Source: Pseudomonas azotoformans (lineage in GTDB: Bacteria; Pseudomonadota; Gammaproteobacteria; Pseudomonadales; Pseudomonadaceae). From it: DNA of 64,000 nucleotides. The notes under the pieces are model-generated. The model was given only the letters and a program-made list of their open reading frames with translations. It had not been told where the DNA came from and ran no database searches. The stretch is taken from NCBI RefSeq assembly GCF_001579805.1, contig NZ_CP014546.1, forward strand, positions 2,480,001 through 2,544,000. The letters are read 5' to 3'. Positions within the stretch are counted from its first letter, which is position 1. Each line of letters begins with the position of its first letter. Both the position numbers and the translations under genes were made by a program. This document shows positions 25,292 through 35,038 of the stretch, piece by piece.

Positions 25292-26233
25292 ATGCTGGCA
25301 ATTTTCCTCACGACCCTGACCATCACCGCGCCGGTGTTTGCCATGCTGTTTCTGGGGGTGCTGCTCAAGCGCATCAACTGGATCAACGACAATTTCATCC
25401 ACACGGCCTCGTCCCTGGTGTTTAACGTCACCATGCCGGCGCTGCTGTTCCTCGGTATCTTGCATGCCGACCTGCACTCGGCGCTCAAGCCGGGGCTGCT
25501 GATCTACTTTGCGGTTGCGACCTTGCTCAGCTTCGCCCTGGCCTGGGGCTGGGCGATCTTTCGTTGCCCGCGTGAAGACCGGGGCATCTACACCCAGGGC
25601 GCGTTTCGCGGCAATAACGGTGTGATTGGCTTGGCGCTGGCGGCCAGCATGTACGGTGACTATGGGATTTCCCTTGGTGCGATTCTCGCGGCGCTGGTGA
25701 TCCTGTTCTACAACACGCTGTCGACCATCGTGCTGGCGGTGTACAGCCCGGTGATCAAGTCCGATCCGTGGAGCATCTGCAAAAGTGTGGTGGCCAACCC
25801 GTTGATCATCAGCGTGATCGTGGCGGCACCGTTCGCTTATTTTCAGATTGGCCTGCCGGGCTGGTTGGAAAAATCCATGCAGTATCTGGCCGATACCACC
25901 TTGCCGTTGGCCTTGATCTGCATTGGCGGCACCTTGTCCCTGGCAGCGTTGCGCAAGAGCGGCAATAGGGCGCTGAGCGCGAGTTTGATGAAGATGGTCT
26001 GGCTGCCGGTGGCGGCGACCTTGGGCGCGTGGTTGCTGGGCTTTCGCGGGCCAGAGTTGGGGATTCTGTTCCTGTACTTCGGTGCGCCGACCGCAGCCGC
26101 CAGTTTTGTGATGGCCAGGGCGGCCGAGGGTAATCATGAGCTGGCGGCGGCGATTATCGTGATCACCACCTTGATGGCGGCGGTGACCACGAATATCGGG
26201 ATCTTCGTGTTGCAGGCCGGCGGCTGGATCTAG
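25292..26233 (+). CDS. AEC (auxin efflux carrier) family permease
   Basis: 313 residues with about ten hydrophobic helices (opening TLTITAPVFAMLFLGVLLKRINW). The characteristic NVTMPALLF and GNNGVIGLALAASMYG segments of the AEC/YfdV family are present. Bacterial members move organic acids such as malate or malonate, but no substrate can be assigned. Its last four bases overlap the end of the convergent carboxymuconolactone decarboxylase-like gene in the palindrome CTAG. Confidence 0.87.
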   Translation: MLAIFLTTLTITAPVFAMLFLGVLLKRINWINDNFIHTASSLVFNVTMPALLFLGILHADLHSALKPGLLIYFAVATLLSFALAWGWAIFRCPREDRGIYTQGAFRGNNGVIGLALAASMYGDYGISLGAILAALVILFYNTLSTIVLAVYSPVIKSDPWSICKSVVANPLIISVIVAAPFAYFQIGLPGWLEKSMQYLADTTLPLALICIGGTLSLAALRKSGNRALSASLMKMVWLPVAATLGAWLLGFRGPELGILFLYFGAPTAAASFVMARAAEGNHELAAAIIVITTLMAAVTTNIGIFVLQAGGWI

Positions 26234-26610
26234 CCTTCTTTCTGGTAGGTGTCGATCACTTCCTGGGCGGCGCGGAACGCATCAATCGCCGCCGGCACAC
26301 CGGCATACACCGCGCAATGCAGCAACGCCTCGCGAATCTCTTCCACGGTACAGCCATTGTTCAACGCGCCGCGCACGTGACCTTTGAGTTCCTGCGGGCA
26401 CTTGAGCGCGGTCAGGGCGGCGAGGGTGATCAGGCTGCGGGTTTTCAGCGGCAAGCCTTCGCGGTTCCACACACTGCCCCAGGCGTGCTCGTTGACGAAA
26501 TCCTGCAGCGGCTGGGTGAACTCGGTGGCATTGCCCAGGGCGCGGTCGACGAACACATCGCCCATGACCTGGCGACGCATCTCAACCCCGGGCTTTTTCT
26601 GATCGGTCAT
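26230..26610 (-). CDS. carboxymuconolactone decarboxylase-like (CMD) protein
   Basis: 126 residues of the CMD/AhpD-like fold. NREGLPLKTRSLITLAALTAL and EIREALLHCAVYAGVPAAIDAF match 4-carboxymuconolactone decarboxylase (PcaC), including the histidine and tyrosine near the end. A single cysteine, not a CxxC pair, lies in the second motif, so it is not a peroxidase of AhpD type. No other protocatechuate genes are nearby, so a true PcaC role is unproved. Its ATG overlaps the antiporter stop by four bases (ATGA), which suggests coupled translation. Confidence 0.82.
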   Translation of the reverse strand: MTDQKKPGVEMRRQVMGDVFVDRALGNATEFTQPLQDFVNEHAWGSVWNREGLPLKTRSLITLAALTALKCPQELKGHVRGALNNGCTVEEIREALLHCAVYAGVPAAIDAFRAAQEVIDTYQKEG

Positions 26611-27653
26611 TGCGATTCCCTCTTGTGTTGGCGGCGCCAGGCTCGCAGCGTGCTGAACAACAGAAAAGCCACCAGCACTGGCAGGACGTAATACAGCATC
26701 AGGTGTTCAAGCTGGGTGGCCAGGGGCATGCCCGTAGTAAAGGCCATCACGTGCAACCCATACGCCAGGTACAGGCCCAGCAACACCAGGCCTTCGGCGC
26801 GGGTCACCCGGTACCCGGTGTAGAACACCGGCAGGCACAGCACCACCACGCCGAGCATCACCGGCAGGTCGAAGTCCAGGGCATTGGGCGATACCGACAG
26901 CGGCGAGGGCGCGAGCAGCGCGGTCAGGCCCAATACGCCCAGCAGGTTGAACAGGTTGCTGCCAATCACGTTGCCCACGGCGATGTCCCGCTCGCCGCGC
27001 AGGGCGGCAATCAGCGAGGTCGCCAGGCATGGCAGCGAGGTGCCGACGCCGATCAAGGTCAGGCCGATCACACGTTCCGACAGGCCCAGGTCGCTCGCCA
27101 CATCCACCGCCGCGCCCAACAACAAATGGCCGGCCAGCACCAGGATCAGCAGCCCGCCGAGCATCAGCAACACGCTGCTCAGCCAGGGCGCGCGGGCTAC
27201 GGTGTCCAGTGTGCGTGGGCGGCGGGAATGGCGCGTTTGGTAATGCAGCACGCCGAGGTAGGCGACCAGGGCAACCAGCAACAGCAAGCCATCAAGCGGC
27301 GTGAGTTCTTCGTTGGCGGCGAGGGTGAACACCAGCAGCCCGGCCAGGATCATCACCGGAATATCCAGGCGCACCAGTTGGCGTGAGACCCGCAACGGAA
27401 TGATCAGCGCCGACAGCCCGAGGGTCACGAGGATGTTGAAGATGCTGCTGCCGATCACACTGCCCACGGCGATATCGGTGTTGCCGGCCAGGGTGGCTTG
27501 CAGGCTGACGGTCATCTGTGGCGCGCTGCTGCCGAAGGCGACGATTGTCAGGCCGATGATCAGCGGTCGCACCTTGAGGCTCGCGGCCAGGCGCACGGCG
27601 GCGCGCACCAGGATTTCGGCGCCGATGATCAGCAGCACCAGGCCGCTGACCAA
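26607..27653 (-). CDS. calcium/sodium antiporter, YrbG/CaCA family
   Basis: About 348 residues with two inverted halves of five helices each. The ion-binding alpha repeats are both present: AFGSSAPQMTVSLQATLAGNTD with GSVIGSSIFN in the first, and GVGTSLPCLATS with GNVIGSNLFN in the second. The first repeat has Gln where Glu is usual (SSAPQ), and the second has Cys (SLPC); both are unusual for the acidic calcium ligand. The start is unclear: TTG 27653 is the first standard codon, but coding potential extends to an AUU at 27695 behind GGAG. The stop overlaps the CMD gene start. Confidence 0.85.
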   Translation of the reverse strand: MVSGLVLLIIGAEILVRAAVRLAASLKVRPLIIGLTIVAFGSSAPQMTVSLQATLAGNTDIAVGSVIGSSIFNILVTLGLSALIIPLRVSRQLVRLDIPVMILAGLLVFTLAANEELTPLDGLLLLVALVAYLGVLHYQTRHSRRPRTLDTVARAPWLSSVLLMLGGLLILVLAGHLLLGAAVDVASDLGLSERVIGLTLIGVGTSLPCLATSLIAALRGERDIAVGNVIGSNLFNLLGVLGLTALLAPSPLSVSPNALDFDLPVMLGVVVLCLPVFYTGYRVTRAEGLVLLGLYLAYGLHVMAFTTGMPLATQLEHLMLYYVLPVLVAFLLFSTLRAWRRQHKRESQ

Positions 27654-27709
27654 TTCCAGCAGGCTCCAGGGCGAGAGGGCGGTTAATCCGAAAATGGCCT
27701 GGGCTCCGT

Positions 27710-28081
27710 TTAGTTGCTAAGCGCTTGTACGCGCACTCGCGCCGTACCGCTGCTGATCATACCCAGCTGTTCGGCTGCCTTGCGTGAAAGATCGATCAGG
27801 CGCCCACGGGTATGCGGGCCGCGATCGTTGATGCGGACAACCACGGATTTGTCGTTGTCGAGATTGGTGACCTTGACCTGGGTGCCGAACGGCAATTGCC
27901 GGTGGGCGGCGGTCAGGGCGTTCTGGTTGAAGGGTTCACCGCTGGCGGTCTTTTTGCCATGGTGCCGGGCGCCGTAATAGGAGGCGGTGCCGGTTTCGTC
28001 GTAGCCGTTGGGGTTGATGACGCCGCTGGCGCAGCCGGCCAACAGGGAGAACAAGGCCAGGAGGCCGAGTAGACGCTTCAT
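27710..28081 (-). CDS. rlpA: RlpA-like septal-ring lipoprotein, short form
   Basis: 123 residues. The signal peptide ends in the lipobox LLAGC, so Cys17 should be lipidated. The double-psi beta-barrel follows ([47 protein letters not shown]), with Glu and Asp/His positions of RlpA present. The SPOR domain that targets long RlpA to denuded septal glycans is absent, so this is a short paralogue-like form. RlpA of P. aeruginosa is a lytic transglycosylase. It lies 49 bases after gatB on the same strand. Confidence 0.87.
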   Translation of the reverse strand: MKRLLGLLALFSLLAGCASGVINPNGYDETGTASYYGARHHGKKTASGEPFNQNALTAAHRQLPFGTQVKVTNLDNDKSVVVRINDRGPHTRGRLIDLSRKAAEQLGMISSGTARVRVQALSN

Positions 28082-28130
28082 GCAAGGTGTCCCCGAAAAA
28101 GTGCGCCCCCGAAGGGGCGCGTGTCGCTGG

Positions 28131-29576
28131 TCAGCCTTCGAGCTTGCTTTTCAGCAATTCGTTCACCTGTTGCGGGTTGGCCTTGCCCTTGGAGGCTTTC
28201 ATCGCCTGACCCACAAAGAAGCCGAACATCTTGCCGCGCTTGGCCTCGTCTGCCGCACGGTATTGCTCGACCTGCTCGGCGTTGGCTGCGAGCATTTCAT
28301 CCAATACGGCCGAAATTGCGCCGCTGTCGGTGACTTGCTTGAGGCCACGCTGCTCGATGATCTCGTCCGCGCTGCCTTCGCCTGCGGCCATGGCTTCGAA
28401 CACGGTCTTGGCGATCTTGCCGGAGATGGTGTTGTCCTTGATGCGCAACAGCATGCCGCCCAATTGCTCTGCGGTGACCGGGGCTTCGTCGATTTCCAGG
28501 CCCTGTTTGTTCAACAGGCTGCCCAGCTCAACCATCACCCAGTTGGCCGCCAGTTTGGCGTCGCCGGCAATGCTCACGACTTTTTCGAAGTAGTTGGCTT
28601 GTTCACGGCTGGAGGCCAAGACGCTGGCATCGTAGACCGACAGGCCGAACTGCGCCTGGAAGCGCTCGCGTTTCTGCTGCGGCAGTTCCGGCAGGGTGGC
28701 GCGCACGTCATTGAGGAACGAGTCCTCGATGACCACCGGCAACAAGTCCGGGTCGGGGAAGTAACGGTAGTCGTTGGCTTCCTCTTTGCTGCGCATGGCG
28801 CGGGTTTCGTCTTTGTTCGGGTCGTACAGGCGCGTTTGCTGGATGACCTTGCCGCCGTCTTCGATCAGCTCGATCTGGCGGCGTACTTCGCTGTTGATCG
28901 CCTTCTCGATGAAGCGGAACGAGTTGACGTTCTTGATCTCGCAGCGAGTGCCGTACTCGGCTTGGCCCTTTGGACGGATCGACACGTTGCAGTCGCAACG
29001 CAGCGAGCCTTCGGCCATGTTGCCGTCGCAAATGCCCAGGTAACGCACCAGCGCGTGGATGGTCTTGACGTAGGCCACGGCTTCCTTGGCGCTGCGCATG
29101 TCCGGCTCGGAGACGATTTCCAGCAGCGGTGTACCGGCGCGGTTCAAGTCGATACCGGTGGCGCCTGGGAATTCTTCGTGCAGGCTCTTGCCGGCGTCTT
29201 CTTCAAGGTGCGCACGGGTCACGCCGACGCGCTTGATGGTGCCGTCTTCCAGGGGGATGTCCAGGTGGCCCTTGCCGACGATCGGCAGTTCCATCTGGCT
29301 GATCTGGTAGCCCTTGGGCAGGTCCGGGTAGAAGTAGTTCTTGCGCGCGAACACGTTGTGCTGGCCGATCTCGGCGTCAATCGCCAGGCCGAACATCACC
29401 GCCATGCGCACCGCTTCCTGGTTCAGCACTGGCAAAACGCCGGGCATGCCCAGGTCGACCAGGCTGGCCTGGGTGTTCGGCTCGGAGCCAAACGTGGTGG
29501 CGCTACCGGAGAAAATCTTCGATTGGGTGGCGAGCTGGGTATGAATCTCCAGCCCGATCACAACTTCCCATTGCAT
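28131..29576 (-). CDS. gatB: Asp-tRNA(Asn)/Glu-tRNA(Gln) amidotransferase subunit B
   Basis: 481 residues. N-terminal signature [22 protein letters not shown] and [12 protein letters not shown] belong to the GatB kinase/transamidase cradle; a YqeY-like helical tail ends [12 protein letters not shown] and binds tRNA. GatB activates the misacylated aminoacyl-tRNA and accepts ammonia from GatA. It is third in gatC-gatA-gatB, ten bases after gatA. Confidence 0.97.
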   Translation of the reverse strand: MQWEVVIGLEIHTQLATQSKIFSGSATTFGSEPNTQASLVDLGMPGVLPVLNQEAVRMAVMFGLAIDAEIGQHNVFARKNYFYPDLPKGYQISQMELPIVGKGHLDIPLEDGTIKRVGVTRAHLEEDAGKSLHEEFPGATGIDLNRAGTPLLEIVSEPDMRSAKEAVAYVKTIHALVRYLGICDGNMAEGSLRCDCNVSIRPKGQAEYGTRCEIKNVNSFRFIEKAINSEVRRQIELIEDGGKVIQQTRLYDPNKDETRAMRSKEEANDYRYFPDPDLLPVVIEDSFLNDVRATLPELPQQKRERFQAQFGLSVYDASVLASSREQANYFEKVVSIAGDAKLAANWVMVELGSLLNKQGLEIDEAPVTAEQLGGMLLRIKDNTISGKIAKTVFEAMAAGEGSADEIIEQRGLKQVTDSGAISAVLDEMLAANAEQVEQYRAADEAKRGKMFGFFVGQAMKASKGKANPQQVNELLKSKLEG

Positions 29577-29586
29577 AGTGTTCTCC

Positions 29587-31038
29587 TCAGAAGCCGGTAG
29601 GGGTGCGAGTGTGCCAGTCGGTGTTCAACTGGTACTGGTGCGCCACATTGAGCAGGCGGCCTTCCTGGAAATACGGGGCGAGCAATTGCACGCCGACCGG
29701 CAGGCCATCGACGAAACCGGCTGGCATGGACAAGCCCGGCAGGCCCGCGAGGTTGGCGGTGATGGTGTACAGGTCTTCGAGGTACGCAGCCACCGGATCG
29801 CCGTTCTTGGCGCCGAGCTTCCAGGCCGGGTTCGGCGTGGTTGGGCCGAGGATCACGTCGACCTGTTCAAAGGCGGCCATGAAGTCGTTCTTCACCAGGC
29901 GACGGATCTTCTGCGCCTTGAGGTAGTAAGCGTCGTAGTAGCCGGCCGACAGGGCGTAGGCACCGACCATGATCCGGCGTTGGACTTCGGCACCGAAGCC
30001 TTCGCCACGAGAGCGCTTATAAAGGTCGGTGAGGTCTTTCGGGTTTTCGCAGCGGTAGCCGAAACGCACGCCGTCGAAACGCGACAGGTTCGAGGAAGCT
30101 TCTGCCGGTGCGATCACGTAGTACGCAGGAATCGCGTGCTGGTTGTTCGGCAGGCTGATTTCCTTGATCACGGCACCGAGGCTTTCCAGCGTCTTGACGC
30201 TGTTGTGCACCAGCTCAGCAATGCGCGGGTCGAGACCGGCACTGAAGTATTCCTTCGGCACGCCGATGCGCAGGCCCTTGAGCGAGGTGTTCAGGCTGGC
30301 GCTGTAATCCGGCACGGGCTCATCGATGCTGGTGGAGTCCTGTTTATCGAAGCCTGCCATGCCTTGTAACAAAATTGCGCAGTCTTCGGCGGTGCGCGCC
30401 AAAGGGCCTCCCTGATCGAGGCTGGAGGCGTAGGCGATCATGCCCCAACGGGAAACGCGACCGTAGGTCGGCTTCAGGCCGGTGAGGTTGGTGAAGGCTG
30501 CTGGCTGGCGGATCGAACCGCCCGTGTCGGTGGCCGTAGCCGCCGGCAGGAAGCGCGCGGCAACCGCGGCCGCCGAACCACCCGACGAACCGCCGGGCAC
30601 GTGCTCCAGGTTCCACGGGTTTTTCACCGCGCCGTAGTAGCTCGACTCGTTGGCCGAACCCATGGCGAATTCGTCCATGTTGGTCTTGCCCAGGGTCACG
30701 GCCCCGGCGGCGGCCAGCTTGGACACCACGGTGGCGTCGTAGGGTGCTTTAAAGTTGTCGAGCATCTTCGAGCCGCAACTGGTGCGAATGCCCTGGGTGC
30801 AGAACAGGTCTTTGTGGGCGATTGGAGCGCCCAGCAGCGCGCCATTTTCACCGTTGGCGCGACGTGCGTCGGCGGCCTTGGCCTGGCTCAGGGCCAGTTC
30901 TTCGGTGAGGCTGATGAAGCTGTTGACCGCAGGATCCAGCTCGGCGATGCGCGCTAGCAAGGTCTTGGTCAGCTCTTCGGAAGAAAACTTTTTGTCGGCG
31001 AGACCGCGGGCGATCTCGGCCAGAGTCATGTGATGCAT
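29587..31038 (-). CDS. gatA: Asp-tRNA(Asn)/Glu-tRNA(Gln) amidotransferase subunit A
   Basis: 483 residues of the amidase-signature family. The catalytic triad is visible: Lys76 in APIAHKDLF, cis-Ser151 in [13 protein letters not shown], and Ser175 in [11 protein letters not shown]. It releases ammonia from glutamine for GatB. The gene runs between gatC (16 bases away) and gatB. An in-frame ATG three codons further in is an alternative start. Confidence 0.97.
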   Translation of the reverse strand: MHHMTLAEIARGLADKKFSSEELTKTLLARIAELDPAVNSFISLTEELALSQAKAADARRANGENGALLGAPIAHKDLFCTQGIRTSCGSKMLDNFKAPYDATVVSKLAAAGAVTLGKTNMDEFAMGSANESSYYGAVKNPWNLEHVPGGSSGGSAAAVAARFLPAATATDTGGSIRQPAAFTNLTGLKPTYGRVSRWGMIAYASSLDQGGPLARTAEDCAILLQGMAGFDKQDSTSIDEPVPDYSASLNTSLKGLRIGVPKEYFSAGLDPRIAELVHNSVKTLESLGAVIKEISLPNNQHAIPAYYVIAPAEASSNLSRFDGVRFGYRCENPKDLTDLYKRSRGEGFGAEVQRRIMVGAYALSAGYYDAYYLKAQKIRRLVKNDFMAAFEQVDVILGPTTPNPAWKLGAKNGDPVAAYLEDLYTITANLAGLPGLSMPAGFVDGLPVGVQLLAPYFQEGRLLNVAHQYQLNTDWHTRTPTGF

Positions 31039-31054
31039 TGCAGGCTCTTTCCCT

Positions 31055-31342
31055 TTAGTCGATGACTTTCGGAACCAGGTACAGGCCGTTTTCGACCGCT
31101 GGCGCGATGGACTGGTAGGCCTCGCGATTATTACTTTCGGTCACGACGTCTGCGCGCAGGCGCTGGTTGGCTTCCAACGGGTGAGCCAGGGGCTCGATAC
31201 CGTCGGTGTTCACGGCCTGCATTTGGTCGACCAGCCCGAGAATGCTGTTCAGGGCTGCGGTGGTCTGTGGAAGATCGGCATCATTAAGGCCAAGCGAGGC
31301 CAGGTGCGCGATTTTTTCCACGTCGGAGCGTTCAAGCGTCAT
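31055..31342 (-). CDS. gatC: Asp-tRNA(Asn)/Glu-tRNA(Gln) amidotransferase subunit C
   Basis: 95 residues ([19 protein letters not shown] onward, with [17 protein letters not shown] in the middle). GatC wraps around GatA and steadies its contact with GatB. First gene of the operon, divergent from mreB across 210 bp, the same arrangement seen in other pseudomonads. Confidence 0.95.
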   Translation of the reverse strand: MTLERSDVEKIAHLASLGLNDADLPQTTAALNSILGLVDQMQAVNTDGIEPLAHPLEANQRLRADVVTESNNREAYQSIAPAVENGLYLVPKVID

Positions 31343-31479
31343 GGGAATCTCCAGTGGAAAACAGAACGGAGGCTGTCCGTGTGTTAGATTGTCGGAACAC
31401 TACCGCATTTCTACGGTCTTACGGCCGCGATTGTGGGGTTAGGTGCACAGAAAGTCGGCCAATTTAGCACATTGGCGCC

Positions 31480-31508
31480 TTGCCCAAAATCCCTGTCGTT
31501 GTTAGAGT
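31480..31508 (+). promoter_or_regulatory. candidate mreB promoter
   Basis: TTGCCC (31480-31485) and TAGAGT (31503-31508) are 17 bases apart and about 45 bases before the mreB ATG. Call made by eye, without a scoring matrix. Confidence 0.45.
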
Positions 31509-31540
31509 TTGCCGCACTTTTTTACCCACGCGTTGCCTAG

Positions 31541-32590
<1,050 letters not shown>

Positions 32591-32614
32591 GCATTTGCTG
32601 ATTAGCCCATGTTT

Positions 32615-32660
32615 CGCCCGCAGGCAGCACTTTGCAGTGCTGCCTGCGGGCGTTTATCTT
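32615..32660 (+). terminator. 17-bp perfect hairpin between mreB and mreC
   Basis: The left arm 32615-32631 (CGCCCGCAGGCAGCACT) pairs fully with 32636-32652 around a TTGC loop, followed by TTTATCTTCTT. It looks like a strong, perhaps leaky, terminator within the mre cluster. Confidence 0.82.
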
Positions 32661-32730
32661 CTTCAATCTGCATCCAGGCCGGTTAGATGCCGTATGAATA
32701 AAGAGAACATTTGCCTGGGAGGAGCGGCTT

Positions 32731-33831
32731 ATTAAACCGCTTTTCGCCAAAGGCCCCTCATTGGGCGTGCGCCTGTTGGTGCTGGTCGTGCTTTCGGTCG
32801 CGCTGATGGTGGTCGACGCCCGCTTTGCACTGCTCAAGCCCGTGCGCAGCCAGATGTCGCTGGTGTTGATGCAGACTTACTGGATCACCGACCTGCCGCA
32901 ACGTCTGTACCAGGGCGTGGCCAGCCAATTTGGCAGCCGCACCGAACTGGTTGCCGAAAACGAAAAACTCAAGACCGAAAACCTGCTGTTGCAGGGGCGC
33001 ATGCAAAAGCTCGCGGCCCTCACCGAGCAGAACGTTCGGCTGCGCGAGTTGCTCAATTCTTCTGCGCTGGTCAATGAAAAGGTCGAAGTGGCCGAGTTGA
33101 TCGGCATGGACCCCAACCCCTTCACCCATCGCATCATCATCAACAAGGGTGAGCGCGACGGTGTGGTCCTGGGGCAGCCGGTGCTCGACGCCCGTGGCCT
33201 GATGGGCCAAGTGGTTGAGCTGATGCCCTACACCTCGCGGGTATTGTTGCTGACGGACACCACCCACAGCATTCCGGTGCAGGTGAACCGCAACGGCCTG
33301 CGTGCGATTGCCAGCGGCACCGGTAACCCGGAGCGTCTGGAATTGCGCCACGTGGCCGATACCGCCGACATCAAGGAAGGCGACCTGCTGGTCAGCTCCG
33401 GCCTGGGTCAGCGTTTCCCGGCGGGTTACCCGGTGGCGACGGTGAAGGAAGTGATCCACGATTCCGGTCAGCCGTTCGCCATTGTGCGTGCCGTGCCGAC
33501 GGCTGCGTTGAACCGCAGTCGCTACCTGTTGCTGGTGTTCAGCGACAACCGTACGCCGGAAGAGCGCGCCAACGACGCCGCGCAGGCCCAGGAAGCGGAA
33601 GACAAGCAAAACGGTACAGCGCCGATCGTTCCGGCGACTGTGCCCAAGCCGGCATTCGTCGGGCCGCCTGCACCGACGGCGGCTCCGGCAGCGCCCGTCG
33701 CCACCCCGGTCAAGCCGGCCGCTCACAACACGCGCCCCGCCAAGCCCGCCGTGACTAAACCACCGGCCGCGACCCCGGCTGCCAAGCCACCGGCAACTGC
33801 TCCGGCAACCATGCGGCAGAGGGAGGAATAA
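32731..33831 (+). CDS. mreC: rod-shape protein MreC, probable AUU start
   Basis: 366 residues if translation starts at ATT 32731 (giving IKPLFAKGPSLGVRLLVL); the first standard codon is TTG 32761. GGGAGGAG ends six bases before the ATT, while no ribosome site precedes the TTG. No ATG, GTG or TTG lies between the upstream in-frame stop and 32761. One membrane helix is followed by a coiled coil (about 75-110) and the MreC beta domain, then a long Ala/Pro-rich periplasmic tail. MreC links MreB to PBP2. The stop overlaps mreD. Confidence 0.93.
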   Translation: MKPLFAKGPSLGVRLLVLVVLSVALMVVDARFALLKPVRSQMSLVLMQTYWITDLPQRLYQGVASQFGSRTELVAENEKLKTENLLLQGRMQKLAALTEQNVRLRELLNSSALVNEKVEVAELIGMDPNPFTHRIIINKGERDGVVLGQPVLDARGLMGQVVELMPYTSRVLLLTDTTHSIPVQVNRNGLRAIASGTGNPERLELRHVADTADIKEGDLLVSSGLGQRFPAGYPVATVKEVIHDSGQPFAIVRAVPTAALNRSRYLLLVFSDNRTPEERANDAAQAQEAEDKQNGTAPIVPATVPKPAFVGPPAPTAAPAAPVATPVKPAAHNTRPAKPAVTKPPAATPAAKPPATAPATMRQREE

Positions 33832-34319
33832 TGGCCAGTACTCATTCGCGCAACGGCTGGATCGTCTGGCTCACCTTTGCTATCGGTATGCTGCTGAGCG
33901 TTTCGCCCTTGCCGCAGTTCATGGAAATTCTGCGCCCGCTTTGGCTGGCGCTGTTGCTGGCGTTCTGGTCGCTGAACCTGCCGCACAAAGTCGGCATGGT
34001 CACAGCGATGTTCCTGGGCTTGGCGGAGGATGTGCTCTATGGCACCTTGCTGGGTCAGAACGCGTTGATCCTGACGCTGATCACCTTCCTGGTGCTGTCG
34101 TTGCAACAACGCCTGCGCATGTTCCCGATGTGGCAGCAATGCCTGGTGATCCTTGTGATCTTCGGCCTGGCGCAGTTGGTTCAGCTATGGCTGAGTGCGT
34201 TGACCGGTAACCGCCAGCCAACCCTGGCACTGGTATTGCCGGCGTTGGTCAGTGCCTTGCTGTGGCCATGGATCAGCTTCGGTCTGCGTGGATTGCGTCG
34301 TCGCTATAAAATCAATTGA
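33831..34319 (+). CDS. mreD: rod-shape protein MreD
   Basis: 162 residues with about five hydrophobic helices (GWIVWLTFAIGMLLSVSPLP, then LGLAEDVLYGTLLGQNALIL). MreD is the inner-membrane partner of MreC in the elongasome. The TAATG junction with mreC gives a one-base overlap. Confidence 0.95.
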   Translation: MASTHSRNGWIVWLTFAIGMLLSVSPLPQFMEILRPLWLALLLAFWSLNLPHKVGMVTAMFLGLAEDVLYGTLLGQNALILTLITFLVLSLQQRLRMFPMWQQCLVILVIFGLAQLVQLWLSALTGNRQPTLALVLPALVSALLWPWISFGLRGLRRRYKIN

Positions 34320-34370
34320 ATGGATTGCGAGGCTCTGCCTGGTTATCGAACCCTACAGGGAGAGTCTGCA

Positions 34371-34968
34371 ATGAATTCGCTTTACCTGGCCTCGGGCTCC
34401 CCGAGGCGGCGTGAACTGCTGACCCAGATCGGTGTGCCTTTCACCGTGGTCAGTGCCGCTATCGATGAAACTCCTCTTACAAGCGAATCCGCCGTTTCCT
34501 ACGTCGAGCGCCTTGCGCGTGGCAAGGCGACGGCGGGTTTGGCTGTGCTCGAAAACACCTACGACGCCTGTGTGTTGGGTGCCGATACCGCCGTAATCGT
34601 CGATGGAAAAATCCTCGGTAAGCCCGTCGATCAGGCCGATGCCCTGGCCATGTTGATGGCGCTGGCGGGGCGTGAGCATGAAGTGCTCACTGCCATTGCC
34701 CTCACCGATGGCCAGCGCTGCGAGACTGTTTGTGTAAGCAGTCGTGTACGGTTTCGCGAGATTTCCGTCGAGGAAGCAACCACCTACTGGCACAGTGGCG
34801 AGCCCCAGGACAAAGCGGGCGGCTATGCTATCCAAGGGTTGGGCTCGGTGTTCGTCGCAGGGCTCAATGGCAGTTATTCCGCCGTGGTAGGGCCTGCCGG
34901 TGTGCGAAACCGCGCAACTGCTCGGCCAATTCGGCATACCCTGTTGGCAAAACCTTACCGCGCGCTGA
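34371..34968 (+). pseudogene. Maf-family nucleotide pyrophosphatase with an apparent frameshift near the C-terminus
   Basis: YhdE-type Maf protein that hydrolyses non-canonical or modified NTPs. ATG 34371 gives [21 protein letters not shown]; the catalytic region ([18 protein letters not shown]) and the [27 protein letters not shown] block are intact. Then an extra C at 34893-34894 shifts the frame. Removing it restores [20 protein letters not shown] and a TGA at 34966-34968. As read, the frame runs on to 35015 with an unrelated tail. The catalytic parts precede the break, so the product might still work. The shift may be a sequencing error. Confidence 0.85.
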
Positions 34969-35038
34969 ACGCCGTACTCCAGCGCCCAGCCTTAAGCGAT
35001 CGGTCACTATTGTGAAAACGCCTGAACGAGACCCAGCC

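Noticed and set aside
28008-29600. 530-codon open frame on the plus strand opposite gatB
   Set aside because: It is the antisense shadow of gatB, whose full family length and motifs are clear on the other strand. Long antisense frames are common in GC-rich DNA.
34730-35038. N-terminal extension of RNase G
   Set aside because: The extra residues are basic low-complexity sequence overlapping maf; the family start is at 35039.
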